From contig JAGCSE010000223.1 of NCBI GenBank assembly GCA_017964325.1, positions 1 through 36,297 of the forward strand: a DNA stretch of 36,297 bases. Direction: 5' to 3'. Below are positions 9,059 through 17,875 of this stretch, one piece after another. Both the position numbers and the translations under genes were made by a program. The notes below the pieces were generated by a model, which did not search any database, had not been told where the DNA came from, and saw only the letters and a program-made list of their open reading frames with translations. Source of the stretch: Victivallales bacterium (GTDB taxonomy: Bacteria > Verrucomicrobiota > Lentisphaeria > Oligosphaerales > Oligosphaeraceae). The first letter of the stretch is position 1; each line of letters begins with the position of its first letter.

Positions 9059-10369
9059 ATGAAAAAAGCGTTGGAAGAGATACTTGGGGATTTTTACGAG
9101 CATGGTGTCCAGCGAGATGTGCGTACACGAAGCACGTCGATTTTGGAAAAAGAGCATTCGGTTTCAGTCGTCACGGGAATGCGCCGTACGGGCAAAACCT
9201 ATCTGACCTATCAGCGGATGCAAGAACTTTTGGATAAAGGCATTCCATTGGAGCGGATTGTCCATGTGAGTTTCGACGATGAACGTCTGGGCCGTATGAC
9301 CGTGAATGACTTGCATCTTGTCAATGATCTGCATGCAGCATTTTATCCTGATGCGGCACGGCAAAAATGCTGGTATTTTCTGGATGAGCTTCAGAATATC
9401 GAAGGATGGGAGCTGTATGTCCGTCGGCTTCTAGACACTCCACAGATTCAAGTCTGCCTGACTGGATCATCCTCTCGTTTGCTTTCAAGCGAGATTTCCA
9501 CGCAGTTGCGAGGCCGTTCACTGGAGACGGAGCTTTTCCCGTTGTCGTTTGCCGAATTTCTCACATATAATAATATCTTTGATAAACTGCCTTCTGCTCC
9601 GTATTCATCACGTACGGTTGGACGGCTGAAAAACGCTATGGGCCATTATCTGGAGGAAGGCGGCTTCCCAGATGTGCAGGGGACAACTGATAGAATTCGC
9701 ATCCAGATGCTTCAAGGATATGTACAGAGTGTTCTTTATCGCGATGTTTTGGAACGTCATGAAGTCCCAAGCGTACAGGCCTTGCAGTACACATTGGATT
9801 ATCTGTTGTACAACTATGCCAGAAAAGCTTCGACACGAGCCATTTCTGGAGCGCTCAAGTTCAATGGCGTCTCATCCGATCGTGAAGCCATTGGAGACTA
9901 TCTGCGGTATTTCAAGGAGGCATATCTGGTCTATCCGGTTTCATTACGCACGGAATCACAGACAATCAAAAATGCGAATCCAGACAAATTCTATATTGTT
10001 GATATGGGATTGATTCGTGCCATGCAACCTCGAAATGATGCAGAACGCGGCTGGCTTATGGAAAATCTCGTGTTTCTGTCGCTTCGACGGGGCTTCCAGA
10101 AAATCGAATACTATAATTGCAAGGAAGGAGGCGAAATCGACTTTTACGTCACCGACAAGCTAACGCATGGTGAGCGCCTTGTTCAGGTCTGCTGGGAAAT
10201 GGCTGACAAGGTGACTTTTAATCGTGAGTTTTCGGCTATTAAAGCTGCCATGAAAGAGACTGGCATTCAAGATGCCACCATCGTGACATGGGACGATGAT
10301 GAATGTCTTCTGGATGATGTTCGCGTTGTTCCAGTCTGGAAATGGGTCTTGGAAGAGGCAAATAGGTAG
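9059..10369 (+). CDS. AAA_14 / DUF4143 ATPase
   Basis: A 436-residue protein of the widespread archaeal/bacterial AAA_14-DUF4143 family. Walker A is GMRRTGKT (40-47) and Walker B is WYFLDE (D109, E110). It also has TGSSSRLL (sensor-like) and LRGRS motifs typical of the family. The C-terminal DUF4143 region (about 210-400) ends in a PD-(D/E)XK-like GGEIDFYV segment. The family's cellular role is not established; it is patchily distributed and often seen as solitary genes. It ends with two consecutive TAG codons. The gene sits alone between two glycan genes, with one copy of the operator/promoter module on each side, and reads somewhat more AT-rich than its neighbours. Confidence 0.9.
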   Translation: MKKALEEILGDFYEHGVQRDVRTRSTSILEKEHSVSVVTGMRRTGKTYLTYQRMQELLDKGIPLERIVHVSFDDERLGRMTVNDLHLVNDLHAAFYPDAARQKCWYFLDELQNIEGWELYVRRLLDTPQIQVCLTGSSSRLLSSEISTQLRGRSLETELFPLSFAEFLTYNNIFDKLPSAPYSSRTVGRLKNAMGHYLEEGGFPDVQGTTDRIRIQMLQGYVQSVLYRDVLERHEVPSVQALQYTLDYLLYNYARKASTRAISGALKFNGVSSDREAIGDYLRYFKEAYLVYPVSLRTESQTIKNANPDKFYIVDMGLIRAMQPRNDAERGWLMENLVFLSLRRGFQKIEYYNCKEGGEIDFYVTDKLTHGERLVQVCWEMADKVTFNREFSAIKAAMKETGIQDATIVTWDDDECLLDDVRVVPVWKWVLEEANR

Positions 10370-10384
10370 TAGATGAAGAGAATT

Positions 10385-10436
10385 TGGCAAGATTTTCTTG
10401 CCACTTTTCTTTAAAAGTGGTTGGAAAATCTTACCA
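10385..10436 (+). promoter_or_regulatory. Tandem palindromic operator pair, copy 2
   Basis: A perfect palindrome TGGCAAGATTTTCTTGCCA (10385-10403; 8-bp arms, 3-bp centre) is followed by TGGTTGGAAAATCTTACCA (10418-10436). The centres are again 33 bp apart. The layout relative to the -35 box is identical to copy 1 at 8942-8993. Confidence 0.75.
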
Positions 10437-10458
10437 TTTGTTGTTGCAAGACTATAAT
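10431..10458 (+). promoter_or_regulatory. Predicted sigma70 promoter of the GH42-like gene
   Basis: TTACCA (10431-10436), 16 bp, and a perfect TATAAT (10453-10458), 37 bp before the ATG. The -35 box overlaps the second operator-like palindrome. Confidence 0.7.
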
Positions 10459-10495
10459 CAAAGAAGTTACGTTTCACTGTCCATAAGAGATTCCA

Positions 10496-13216
10496 ATGAA
10501 AGTCCAACTCACTGCATTTCTTTGTCTTTCTCTGATTTCGGCAAATGCGCATGAGGCGTATGTGCGAGTCAACAACGGCGTGCCGCAGATTCATCTGGAT
10601 GGGCAGCCTGTGCGGCCGCGGTGGACGTACAACCGCACCCAGCAGGGGATTTTCGGCGACCGCAACAAAGTGCCGCGCGTCAGCAGCTATCTGATGAACG
10701 AGCCAGTCCGACGGCAGTTTCTGTTTACGGCTGAACAAGATACGGACGCAGATGTGACAATACACATAAGGCTCTATGAATACAATATTTCCAAACCTGT
10801 GCTCAACTGGTGGATTGATGATTTCGCCTTTGAAGACCTGACGGACGGACGTTTTCTCATCCCGACGGAGACGTTTGATGACGAAAAAAACAATCCGTTC
10901 TCCTTCTTCCCAAAGGATGACGCGGACTATCAGGTCACCCGCGTTGCGAACGGTGGCCGTGATGATTCGCCTGCATTGAAAATCACGTGGCGAAATATCA
11001 AGGCGATGGAGAACGAAGGCCTGCCATACCATACTTACACGACGCCGCGCCCCATGCAGCTGAAGGCCGGTCATGACTATCGTATCTCCTTCTGGTCCAA
11101 TGCTGATGCGACAGCTCGTCTGGACATCAGCGTCAGGGCATTGCCTGATTATCATATTTGTCTGGCCGATAAATACGATGTCATGCAGGAGACGCTGCTG
11201 TTGGCGAAGGATGCGGGAATTGATTTTGTCACGACAATGATCGAATGCCCGTGGCCGCGCCCCGGCGAAGCGGCGGACTGGGTTGTGACCGATACCACGC
11301 TGGACCACATTCTGGCTGTGATGCCGAATGCGAAAATCGTGCCGCGTTTTAAAGTTCTGGCTCCATCATGGTGGCGGGAGGAGCATCCGGATGATATGTT
11401 CGGCGCCGATCCGAATGCGAATTTCAAATACAACCATGCGGTTGAAAGCTTCTGTTCGGAACTGTGGTGTCGCGAAGCGAAAGAACGCATTCGTGCGTTG
11501 ATAGAACATGTCGAAGAAAAGTACGGTGCCAATATCGTGGGCTATCATCCATGTCCGAGCCATGAGGAGGAATGGTTCTGGCCGGGGGCCATCGGCCTGC
11601 CGGACCGTAGCGGATATGGGCCGCGCGAAATCGCCGCCTGGCGGCAGTGGCTGAAGCGGAAATACGGAACTGACAATGCTTTGCAGCTGGCTTGGGCTCA
11701 GCCTACGGTAACGTTGGAAACTGCGGAAGTCCCTCCGCCGAAACGATATGCGGAATGCGATGCGGACGGTATTTTCCTATCGCCGTCAACAAGTCGTGAT
11801 ATCATCGACCACAATGAATTCCTCAGCGATATGATGTCCGACGTGCTGTTGGAATTCGCGCATACCGTTCGTGAAATGTGCGGCAAGAAACGTCTCTTTC
11901 TCGCGTTCTACGGCTATTGCCTGGAGACCGCCCCGTCGTACCATCAGCCGGGAGTCGGCCATGACTGCCTGAAAAAAGTACTGGCTTCGCCGGACGTGGA
12001 TATCCTGTGCAGCCCGATCTCCTATTGGGAGCGGCTGGAAGGCGGCGTCGGGCCCGTCATGAGCACGGTTGAAAGCGCCGCGAAGGCGGGAAAATTGTGG
12101 ATCATGGAGGATGATTCGCGGACGCATCTTGCGATTTCCGGAACGTTGGGCGGTTTGCCCGGAGACGCCTACATCAAAACGCGCCAAGGCGCGCAACATG
12201 TTCTGCTTCGGAATCTTGGAGAACAATTGGTGCGCAACATGGGCTGCTGGTGGATGGATTTGGGCTCGTTGCGGTGGTTCGAAGATCCCGCTCTATGGGA
12301 AATGATGCGAGCCATCGAACGCGCCGACCGCATCAAACTTGAACATCCCACGCCGTTCCGTCCGGCGGTGGCGGCTTTCTGCGACGAACGCGCATACAAC
12401 TATTCCACGGCGGCGGTCTTTGTTCCTGCCGACAAGACGACCGGCAAGGCGGAGCATTTCATCCGTCATCCTGCGCCCACCCATGCGCCGTTGATGAGCG
12501 TTTCACGACTGACGCTTGGCCATCTTGGAACTGGTTTCGGTCATTATCTATTGACGGATATGTTGGAGCAGGATATGCCGGAAGTGAAATTGGCCATCTA
12601 CATGAATCCATGGGTGCTGACCGCCAAAGAACGCATATTGCTCAAACAACGCAGTGCCAATCGCTTTGCGCTATGGTGCTTCGCACCAGGCTACGTGGAT
12701 CCAGTCGCTGGCCTCCATGCTGAACAAGTTCAGGAACTTACGGGATTCCATGTCACGCCTGTCCATGAAACGTATCAGCAGGTGAAAAGCACGGATGAAG
12801 GCAGGGCGGCCGGTCTTCCGCCCGAATGGGCGGTCGATGGCGCCGTTTCGATGGTGATGGCGGTTACCGAACAGCCCGGCGATCTCGTTCTGGCGCGTTG
12901 GAGCGACGGCAAGGCGGCCATCGTTCAACGCGGCAACGCCATCTACAACGCGACAACGTCGTTGTCGTGGGAATTGCTGCGCCATGCCGCAAAAGCCGCC
13001 AGTGTACATCTTTATACTGATCAGGAATGCGTCTTCTACACGGACGGCCATTTCGCCGTCCTGCATGGAATCCGGGAGGAAACGGTCACCGTCACGTTGC
13101 CAGCCAAAACCAATGAAATCTATGATGCGACGAATATGCTGCTGATTGCGGAACATACCGACAAAGTCGTCATCCCGCTGAAATTCGGCGAAACGCGCAT
13201 TTTATATTGGAAATAA
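10496..13216 (+). CDS. Secreted GH42-like (clan GH-A) beta-galactosidase-type glycosidase
   Basis: A 906-residue protein with a signal peptide (about residues 1-18, ending ANA). Residues about 20-215 form a beta-rich N-terminal domain. A TIM barrel follows (about 220-600), with a probable acid/base in PSHEEEW (E357-E359) and a probable nucleophile in WIMEDDSRTH (E538). The spacing of about 180 residues resembles GH42. The C-terminal part (about 630-906) fits an alpha/beta trimerisation-like domain plus a beta-sandwich. It probably cleaves beta-galactoside or similar linkages outside the cytoplasm. Its own promoter and operator pair separate it from the ATPase gene. The exact GH family is uncertain because the N-terminus is unlike classical GH42. 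Confidence 0.78.
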   Translation: MKVQLTAFLCLSLISANAHEAYVRVNNGVPQIHLDGQPVRPRWTYNRTQQGIFGDRNKVPRVSSYLMNEPVRRQFLFTAEQDTDADVTIHIRLYEYNISKPVLNWWIDDFAFEDLTDGRFLIPTETFDDEKNNPFSFFPKDDADYQVTRVANGGRDDSPALKITWRNIKAMENEGLPYHTYTTPRPMQLKAGHDYRISFWSNADATARLDISVRALPDYHICLADKYDVMQETLLLAKDAGIDFVTTMIECPWPRPGEAADWVVTDTTLDHILAVMPNAKIVPRFKVLAPSWWREEHPDDMFGADPNANFKYNHAVESFCSELWCREAKERIRALIEHVEEKYGANIVGYHPCPSHEEEWFWPGAIGLPDRSGYGPREIAAWRQWLKRKYGTDNALQLAWAQPTVTLETAEVPPPKRYAECDADGIFLSPSTSRDIIDHNEFLSDMMSDVLLEFAHTVREMCGKKRLFLAFYGYCLETAPSYHQPGVGHDCLKKVLASPDVDILCSPISYWERLEGGVGPVMSTVESAAKAGKLWIMEDDSRTHLAISGTLGGLPGDAYIKTRQGAQHVLLRNLGEQLVRNMGCWWMDLGSLRWFEDPALWEMMRAIERADRIKLEHPTPFRPAVAAFCDERAYNYSTAAVFVPADKTTGKAEHFIRHPAPTHAPLMSVSRLTLGHLGTGFGHYLLTDMLEQDMPEVKLAIYMNPWVLTAKERILLKQRSANRFALWCFAPGYVDPVAGLHAEQVQELTGFHVTPVHETYQQVKSTDEGRAAGLPPEWAVDGAVSMVMAVTEQPGDLVLARWSDGKAAIVQRGNAIYNATTSLSWELLRHAAKAASVHLYTDQECVFYTDGHFAVLHGIREETVTVTLPAKTNEIYDATNMLLIAEHTDKVVIPLKFGETRILYWK

Positions 13217-13479
13217 ATGGTCTGGACACGAATCCATTTGGCTTAAATTTTTCTGCCACCGCTACGCAGTTTCGTGTGTATTGGGTTGTCCTGTCCTACC
13301 GTGGGTTACGTTCACGCCTTCGTCGTTCACTGCACCCACGGCTGTGTTCTTGCCGCCCCTATGGGGCTGAATTCCTGCCGCCCCTACGGGCGCTTGCATG
13401 GGATTACGCTTGGTTTCGCACTCCGTGCGATTGCCGCTTCGCGACTTCTGTAATCTACTTCTTGGGAAAAGAGTGTACA
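13217..13479. repeat. REP-like palindrome-rich intergenic region
   Basis: No convincing gene. Several small hairpins succeed one another. CCGTGGGT (13299-13306) pairs with ACCCACGG (13334-13341). GCCCC-TAT-GGGGC lies at 13355-13367. A related GCCGCCCCTACGGG unit lies at 13378-13390. A perfect TCGCAC-TCC-GTGCGA lies at 13416-13430. The repeated GCCGCCCCTA core and the stacking of palindromes are typical of dispersed REP-type elements. An open frame crosses the region, but it has no ribosome site or recognisable product. Confidence 0.55.
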
Positions 13480-13524
13480 ATTAAAATAAAAAACAGGCTT
13501 CCGCTTTTTTAGCGGGAGCCTGTT
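13478..13524 (-). terminator. Rho-independent terminator of the surface-protein gene
   Basis: A 13-bp stem with one mismatch (AACAGGCTTCCGC at 13492-13504, GCGGGAGCCTGTT at 13512-13524) and a 7-nt loop. On the minus strand it is followed by TTTTATTTTAATTG, and it lies 28 bp past the stop codon at 13552. The plus-strand side lacks a T-tract, so it mainly serves the minus-strand gene. Confidence 0.85.
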
Positions 13525-13551
13525 GAATGAATCATCTGAATCGTAAACCGA

Positions 13552-14364
13552 TTACTTGCGGGAACGTTTACGCAGACGGGCGGCGGTGGCCGTGCCCAAG
13601 AAGATCAAGCCGCTGAGGCAAACACCCGGAAGCGGGGAGCCAACTGGTGTAGTCGTGGCCACAGAACCAATAACAAATTCATGCGAACTTCCGGTTTGAC
13701 CTGCTTCAAGAGTACCAAAGGCAAAATTGACACGGGCATTTGCAGCTAGATCCTCTGGATCGACATGACGTGATTTAAAAATGCTTTTTAATCCATTGGG
13801 ATTAGCTACAGCATCATATTCGGCTACGGGATCATAGCTGGTTAGGGTAGTGTCGTAACCATTTGGTGTCAAGACAAGGAAGATCTCTGCGTCATCTTTA
13901 AACGTGCCAAGCTTATAGCCGGTTATATCCAGCGTTTCACTTAATCCATTCCATTGATTATATTTGGGATTCGTATAGGTGATTGTTGCTGTCGTCCCGT
14001 CGGCCCAGATGATATCACCAACCGGCGTGGCTTTTCCATCAACTATTTCGGCAAATTGATATCCATATTTTTTAGCGGACATATCATAACCCAACGCATA
14101 GTCAGGATCACCTAGATCAGGTATATCACCACCGTACCAATCCTTTACGTAATTGGATAAATAGACTGTTGTGCCACCTTTAACCTTTAAGGTGATCATG
14201 TCTGATTCGGTCCAGCCAGTAAACCTCTCGGTATCTGGATCCCAACTCTGGTAAGTATGATAGCTACTGAAATCACCCTTTGTGTATTGGTGGAAATCCG
14301 TATCCGTGTACTGTGCAAAGGCCACGATAGCGACCAAGAAAGTCAAAACCAACAACTTTTTCAT
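13552..14364 (-). CDS. Secreted protein with variant PEP-CTERM/exosortase-type anchor
   Basis: A 270-residue protein starting at the ATG at 14362-14364, with GGAAGGAA upstream. Residues 1-18 are a signal peptide. The body is acidic and rich in Tyr, Asp, Thr and Gly and matches no family I recognise; it looks like a beta-rich extracellular domain. The C-terminus has the three-part plan of an exosortase target: a short motif (SPLPG instead of VPEP), a hydrophobic stretch (VCLSGLIFLGTATAA) and a basic tail (RLRKRSRK). It is therefore probably sorted to the cell surface. No exosortase gene is in the window. It has its own promoter and terminator. Confidence 0.75.
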   Translation of the reverse strand: MKKLLVLTFLVAIVAFAQYTDTDFHQYTKGDFSSYHTYQSWDPDTERFTGWTESDMITLKVKGGTTVYLSNYVKDWYGGDIPDLGDPDYALGYDMSAKKYGYQFAEIVDGKATPVGDIIWADGTTATITYTNPKYNQWNGLSETLDITGYKLGTFKDDAEIFLVLTPNGYDTTLTSYDPVAEYDAVANPNGLKSIFKSRHVDPEDLAANARVNFAFGTLEAGQTGSSHEFVIGSVATTTPVGSPLPGVCLSGLIFLGTATAARLRKRSRK

Positions 14365-14417
14365 TTTCTTTTTCCTTCCAAGTTGAGTTGTATTAAAAAA
14401 ATCATTGTCACATATAC

Positions 14418-14445
14418 AATATACATGGGTAAAGTGAAAAGTCAA
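14418..14445 (-). promoter_or_regulatory. Predicted sigma70 promoter of the surface-protein gene
   Basis: On the minus strand TTGACT (14440-14445), 16 bp, TATATT (14418-14423), about 54 bp before the ATG. Long A and T runs lie upstream (14450-14487) and could act as an UP-like element. Confidence 0.6.
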
Positions 14446-14499
14446 ATAAAAAAAGTTTTTTTTCGGTGGTGGAACAAAATTTTTTTCTGGTGCGTATTG

Positions 14500-15570
14500 T
14501 CAGAATTTCGAACGATCGACGAATGGCTTTTCAAGGCCGTCTTTCATCATGACTTTCAGCATGACGAGGGCTGGTTTCATTAGTTGGTCGAAGGAGTAGG
14601 TGATTTTGGGTGTCTTCGGATTGTCGTGGGAGACGCTGCATTCCAACGTCAGGGCGAGACAGCCTGAGCACATTGTCGCCATCGTGTTGAGATTCAACGT
14701 CGTGGAAGGTTTGGGAACACCAGCCGGAGCCGTGCGCAAGGCGGCTTCGTAGAAGGCGGCGTTGACTTTCTGCACGCAATCCAAACCACGCTCCACGTGG
14801 GGGGGATAGTTCAAGGCGGACGGTGCGATCAACGATGCCTGATATTCGCAGGAATGGCCGTTCAATAGCAGATCGACACGCCAGCGTGCGCAGAGTTTGA
14901 GCAGGCCCTTTGCTTCTTCAGAACGGATGTCGCCTGGCGTGGCATCGTGCATGATGTTGATACCAGCTGCGTTAGGATAACCGCCAGGGAAAGAGACGCG
15001 GTCCAATGGCAGCGGGAAATACTCCTTGCTGCCACGCCAGCCGATCAGTGAACCGTCTTTCCAAGTGCCCTGCGAAGCGGCGCGGAATTGTTCGTACGGG
15101 ACGTTGCGCAGGTGGTCGGGAGAAATGGCGCGACCGTCCATATTGACACAGGGAATGATGATAAGTCGATATTGTTCAATGAGTTCCAGCAGTTCCGCGT
15201 CATAGTTTCCACGGAAATCCTTTCCAGTTTCCAACATCTGGATGAGATTGACGGCGGAGGCGATGCTTTCTGCTTCCGCACCATGGATGCCCGCGCAGAA
15301 AAGAATGGTCTGCTTATCGGGCTTGTCACCGACGTATGATTTGTAAGTCGTTGAAGATGAACCTGCAGACCAGTTGGTCTGCGGTGGCGCTTCCGTGAAT
15401 TCGCCGTAGAAGACGGCATAGACCGGGAAGCCGCCTGGTGTCGTGGCGATGATTTCAGGGCGGCCGCGTTTTGCGTTTTTACATACGTCGATGATTTCGT
15501 TCGTTCGGACTTTCCAGAAATCTGGGCGAGGCTCTAGATTGGGGATTTCAAAAGGTTTGAATTTGAGCAT
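14500..15570 (-). CDS. M14-family zinc carboxypeptidase-like hydrolase
   Basis: A 356-residue protein with AAGGAA upstream of its ATG. The M14 zinc-site motif HxxE appears as GIHGAEAES (H96, E99). NMDGR (143-147) is the substrate-binding region. The third zinc ligand is probably H239 in NGHSCEY, and the catalytic Glu is probably E310 in TLECS. Family members are metallocarboxypeptidases or amidoligand hydrolases such as succinylglutamate desuccinylases. No signal peptide is visible, so it may act in the cytoplasm. It is the third gene of the minus-strand operon after the DUF6067 protein and the lyase, 42 bp behind the latter. A role in deacylating or cleaving amide-bearing sugar products is only a guess. 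Confidence 0.82.
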   Translation of the reverse strand: MLKFKPFEIPNLEPRPDFWKVRTNEIIDVCKNAKRGRPEIIATTPGGFPVYAVFYGEFTEAPPQTNWSAGSSSTTYKSYVGDKPDKQTILFCAGIHGAEAESIASAVNLIQMLETGKDFRGNYDAELLELIEQYRLIIIPCVNMDGRAISPDHLRNVPYEQFRAASQGTWKDGSLIGWRGSKEYFPLPLDRVSFPGGYPNAAGINIMHDATPGDIRSEEAKGLLKLCARWRVDLLLNGHSCEYQASLIAPSALNYPPHVERGLDCVQKVNAAFYEAALRTAPAGVPKPSTTLNLNTMATMCSGCLALTLECSVSHDNPKTPKITYSFDQLMKPALVMLKVMMKDGLEKPFVDRSKF

Positions 15571-15612
15571 GGTGTGGTTCCTTAGGGGACAAATGGGACG
15601 GATGGGACGGAT

Positions 15613-17859
15613 TTATTGAATGTCTATTCCAGCCTGTGGCTGGATGGTTTCGTCAAGAGAATACGCGCCTATGAGCTTTCCATCTTGCTCGATGGTGATT
15701 TGCGCTCCGACTGTGTCCATGCGATTAAACAGAATGGTAACTTTTTTGCCATCAGGAAGTTCTACAACAACGCCGTCTTGTGTATCCGTCTGGATGAGTT
15801 GCGTTTTTACAGGGGATTCGATGTTTTGTTCGCAAGCTGTTAAAACATTTAGGAATCGGTCGTCCGTATTTGCTTGTGCAGGAGAGACTTCCATCCGCCA
15901 ATTGCCGAAAAGCGGGGCTTTTCCCGTGCTTTGCTGGCGTTTCCGCATGCTGGTCAGATACTTTTCATCAAGATCCCAATTTTTGCCGCAAGCCCAGAAC
16001 TCCTTGCCTGGACCGCCGATGAGATTGAATTGCGCATCTTTGGGCAGGAGCGTCTCACAGAATAGGCGGCCTTGGTTTTCGTCTGCGCGCAACACATTTC
16101 CATTGATAAGTGGCTTGTTCTGAGTGTGAAGGAGCCATTCCTTTTTATATGACGGATCAGCGGCTCCAACGCGGTCATAGACGACAAAATAGTCTGGTTG
16201 AAGATGGATGAATTGACGGATGGCTTCCGTGCATTTCTCGCCGTAGGCCTTTGTCGCATCGCCGGCTGCGTAGCTGAAATATTCGTTGGTCTGAAAGCCG
16301 CGGACTTTTCCCGCGTAGCCAGTCATGCCGCCGTGGTTGAGTTTGCCTTCTGGACCGTTGTAAGTCGTTCCCCAATAGCCTGCAAAGGGTTCGCCGGGCT
16401 TGTGGATGAGAATACAGTTGTGGGCGACGGTCTGCGAGAAATAATATTTCAGATTGTAGTCCGTCTGGATGGCGCGAGTGCCCGTGTCCAAGGCAAGAAA
16501 GCCTTTCTTGTAGATGACGAAATTGTTCTCGTCGTGGTGTTTATGCTGTATGAGCCTGGCGCCTGCCGTGAACAGGCAATAGGTTGAGTCGGGCTTCCAG
16601 CCAGAACGCATGATGAATTGTCCGAGGCTCTCGAAATGGCGTGCCTTGACGGGGCAGTCTTCTAATTGCTCATGTGAATATGGAATCACATCATCAACGG
16701 ATGTAAGGAGATAGGGATACATGGGCCATGTGTCGGCGAGATTCTTGTTTGGAGCCAGTTTACGGAGGGCGGCGGCGAGACGGGCGGCGGCTGGATCCGC
16801 ATCGCGGAAAAAGTGCATATATTGCGTTGTATGCGCATATAAAAGGCCTATTGGCAAGGCGTTATCGACATGGCGGTCATCGCCGAAGCCATATTGAAGC
16901 GGATTGCCGCCTTCAAAATTTGGAATCCAATTCCAGTAAATCCAGTTTGGGAAGAGGGCGAGTTGCGGCCAGTCTTTGGCGATGTTTTCGCCAGTGGCGG
17001 AGAGCCATGTGTGCATGAAATTGAAATGCGACCATGGATATTCTCCCATGGAGTAACCACTTACAGCACTGGAAAGACCACCGTCATCTCCCGAACTGTC
17101 CGCGCGGAAACGGAGCAGTTTTTGATTGAGATCGTAGCCTTGCTTCAACAATTTTTCCGCCAGTTCGTTGCAGTAGCCGTCTTTGTAGGCGGCGAGCCCT
17201 GCGAACCAGATGGAATTGGCTTCGCCGTAGAAGCCCGTGCTGATGTCGCCTGTATCAAGACGTACGATTTTCGGCTTGCCCGGACCGGGCTGGACTTCGT
17301 CTATGTGCTGCAACAACGGGACAATGATGGCCTTGCGCTGTTCGTCCGTCAAACCGTCGTGTATCCAGTCGTATGCGCAAATTGCGAGAACACGTGTCGT
17401 GGAATACCAATTAACGGCACGGCGGTTCAGATAGGCCTTATGATAGGCGTCAACACTGACTTCCAGCATCTTGCGTGCTTTTTCAAGATATTCGGGCTTG
17501 CCAGTCATCCGCCATGCGAAGGCGCATTTGGCGGCCTGCGGACCCCATTCCTTCACAGAGCCGATAGGTGTCGCCGCCGTGATTTTGATTGTGCCCGTGG
17601 CGGTTTTGACATCGCCATATTGGACGGCTTCAAAGCCAGAGCAGACCGGATTGTCTGGATACGACTCGACATCTTTCAGAAGCTTTTCGTAATACGCTTT
17701 TTCCACGCCCAAGGCACGGGCCTTCACGGCAGGCCATGTGTCAACATTGAAGAAAAGCCGTGGATGGTCTGGACGGATTTTCGCCATCCATGAATGATCA
17801 TCGGCGGCGAATGCCGTCGATACGACGGCTGTACATAATAGACAGGTGATGATTTTCAT
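15613..17859 (-). CDS. Secreted heparinase II/III-like polysaccharide lyase
   Basis: A 748-residue protein. The ATG at 17857-17859 is chosen because it starts a clean signal peptide (MKIITCLLCTAVVSTAFA). A TTG at 17883 would add eight unhelpful residues and overlap the previous gene. An alpha/alpha-toroid region (about 30-400) contains YDWIHDGLT, typical of uronate lyases. The heparinase II/III domain begins at GQFIMRSGW (413-421) and holds the His-rich QHKHHDENNF (438-447) found at the metal or active site. The family cleaves uronic acid-containing polysaccharides by beta-elimination. It lies 16 bp behind the DUF6067 gene with a poor ribosome site, suggesting translational coupling. Confidence 0.88.
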   Translation of the reverse strand: MKIITCLLCTAVVSTAFAADDHSWMAKIRPDHPRLFFNVDTWPAVKARALGVEKAYYEKLLKDVESYPDNPVCSGFEAVQYGDVKTATGTIKITAATPIGSVKEWGPQAAKCAFAWRMTGKPEYLEKARKMLEVSVDAYHKAYLNRRAVNWYSTTRVLAICAYDWIHDGLTDEQRKAIIVPLLQHIDEVQPGPGKPKIVRLDTGDISTGFYGEANSIWFAGLAAYKDGYCNELAEKLLKQGYDLNQKLLRFRADSSGDDGGLSSAVSGYSMGEYPWSHFNFMHTWLSATGENIAKDWPQLALFPNWIYWNWIPNFEGGNPLQYGFGDDRHVDNALPIGLLYAHTTQYMHFFRDADPAAARLAAALRKLAPNKNLADTWPMYPYLLTSVDDVIPYSHEQLEDCPVKARHFESLGQFIMRSGWKPDSTYCLFTAGARLIQHKHHDENNFVIYKKGFLALDTGTRAIQTDYNLKYYFSQTVAHNCILIHKPGEPFAGYWGTTYNGPEGKLNHGGMTGYAGKVRGFQTNEYFSYAAGDATKAYGEKCTEAIRQFIHLQPDYFVVYDRVGAADPSYKKEWLLHTQNKPLINGNVLRADENQGRLFCETLLPKDAQFNLIGGPGKEFWACGKNWDLDEKYLTSMRKRQQSTGKAPLFGNWRMEVSPAQANTDDRFLNVLTACEQNIESPVKTQLIQTDTQDGVVVELPDGKKVTILFNRMDTVGAQITIEQDGKLIGAYSLDETIQPQAGIDIQ

Positions 17860-17875
17860 GGGATTGATGTTTTGG

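Noticed and set aside
8942..10458. ATPase gene as a simple insertion with target-site duplication or an integron cassette
   Set aside because: The flanking copies are about 75 bp, diverged, and built like working promoters; no transposase, integrase or attC-like site is seen. It is kept only as an alternative.
13207..13512. Plus-strand frame of 101 codons in the palindrome-rich gap
   Set aside because: It overlaps the end of the glycosidase gene, has no ribosome site, and its sequence is explained by hairpin repeats and a terminator.
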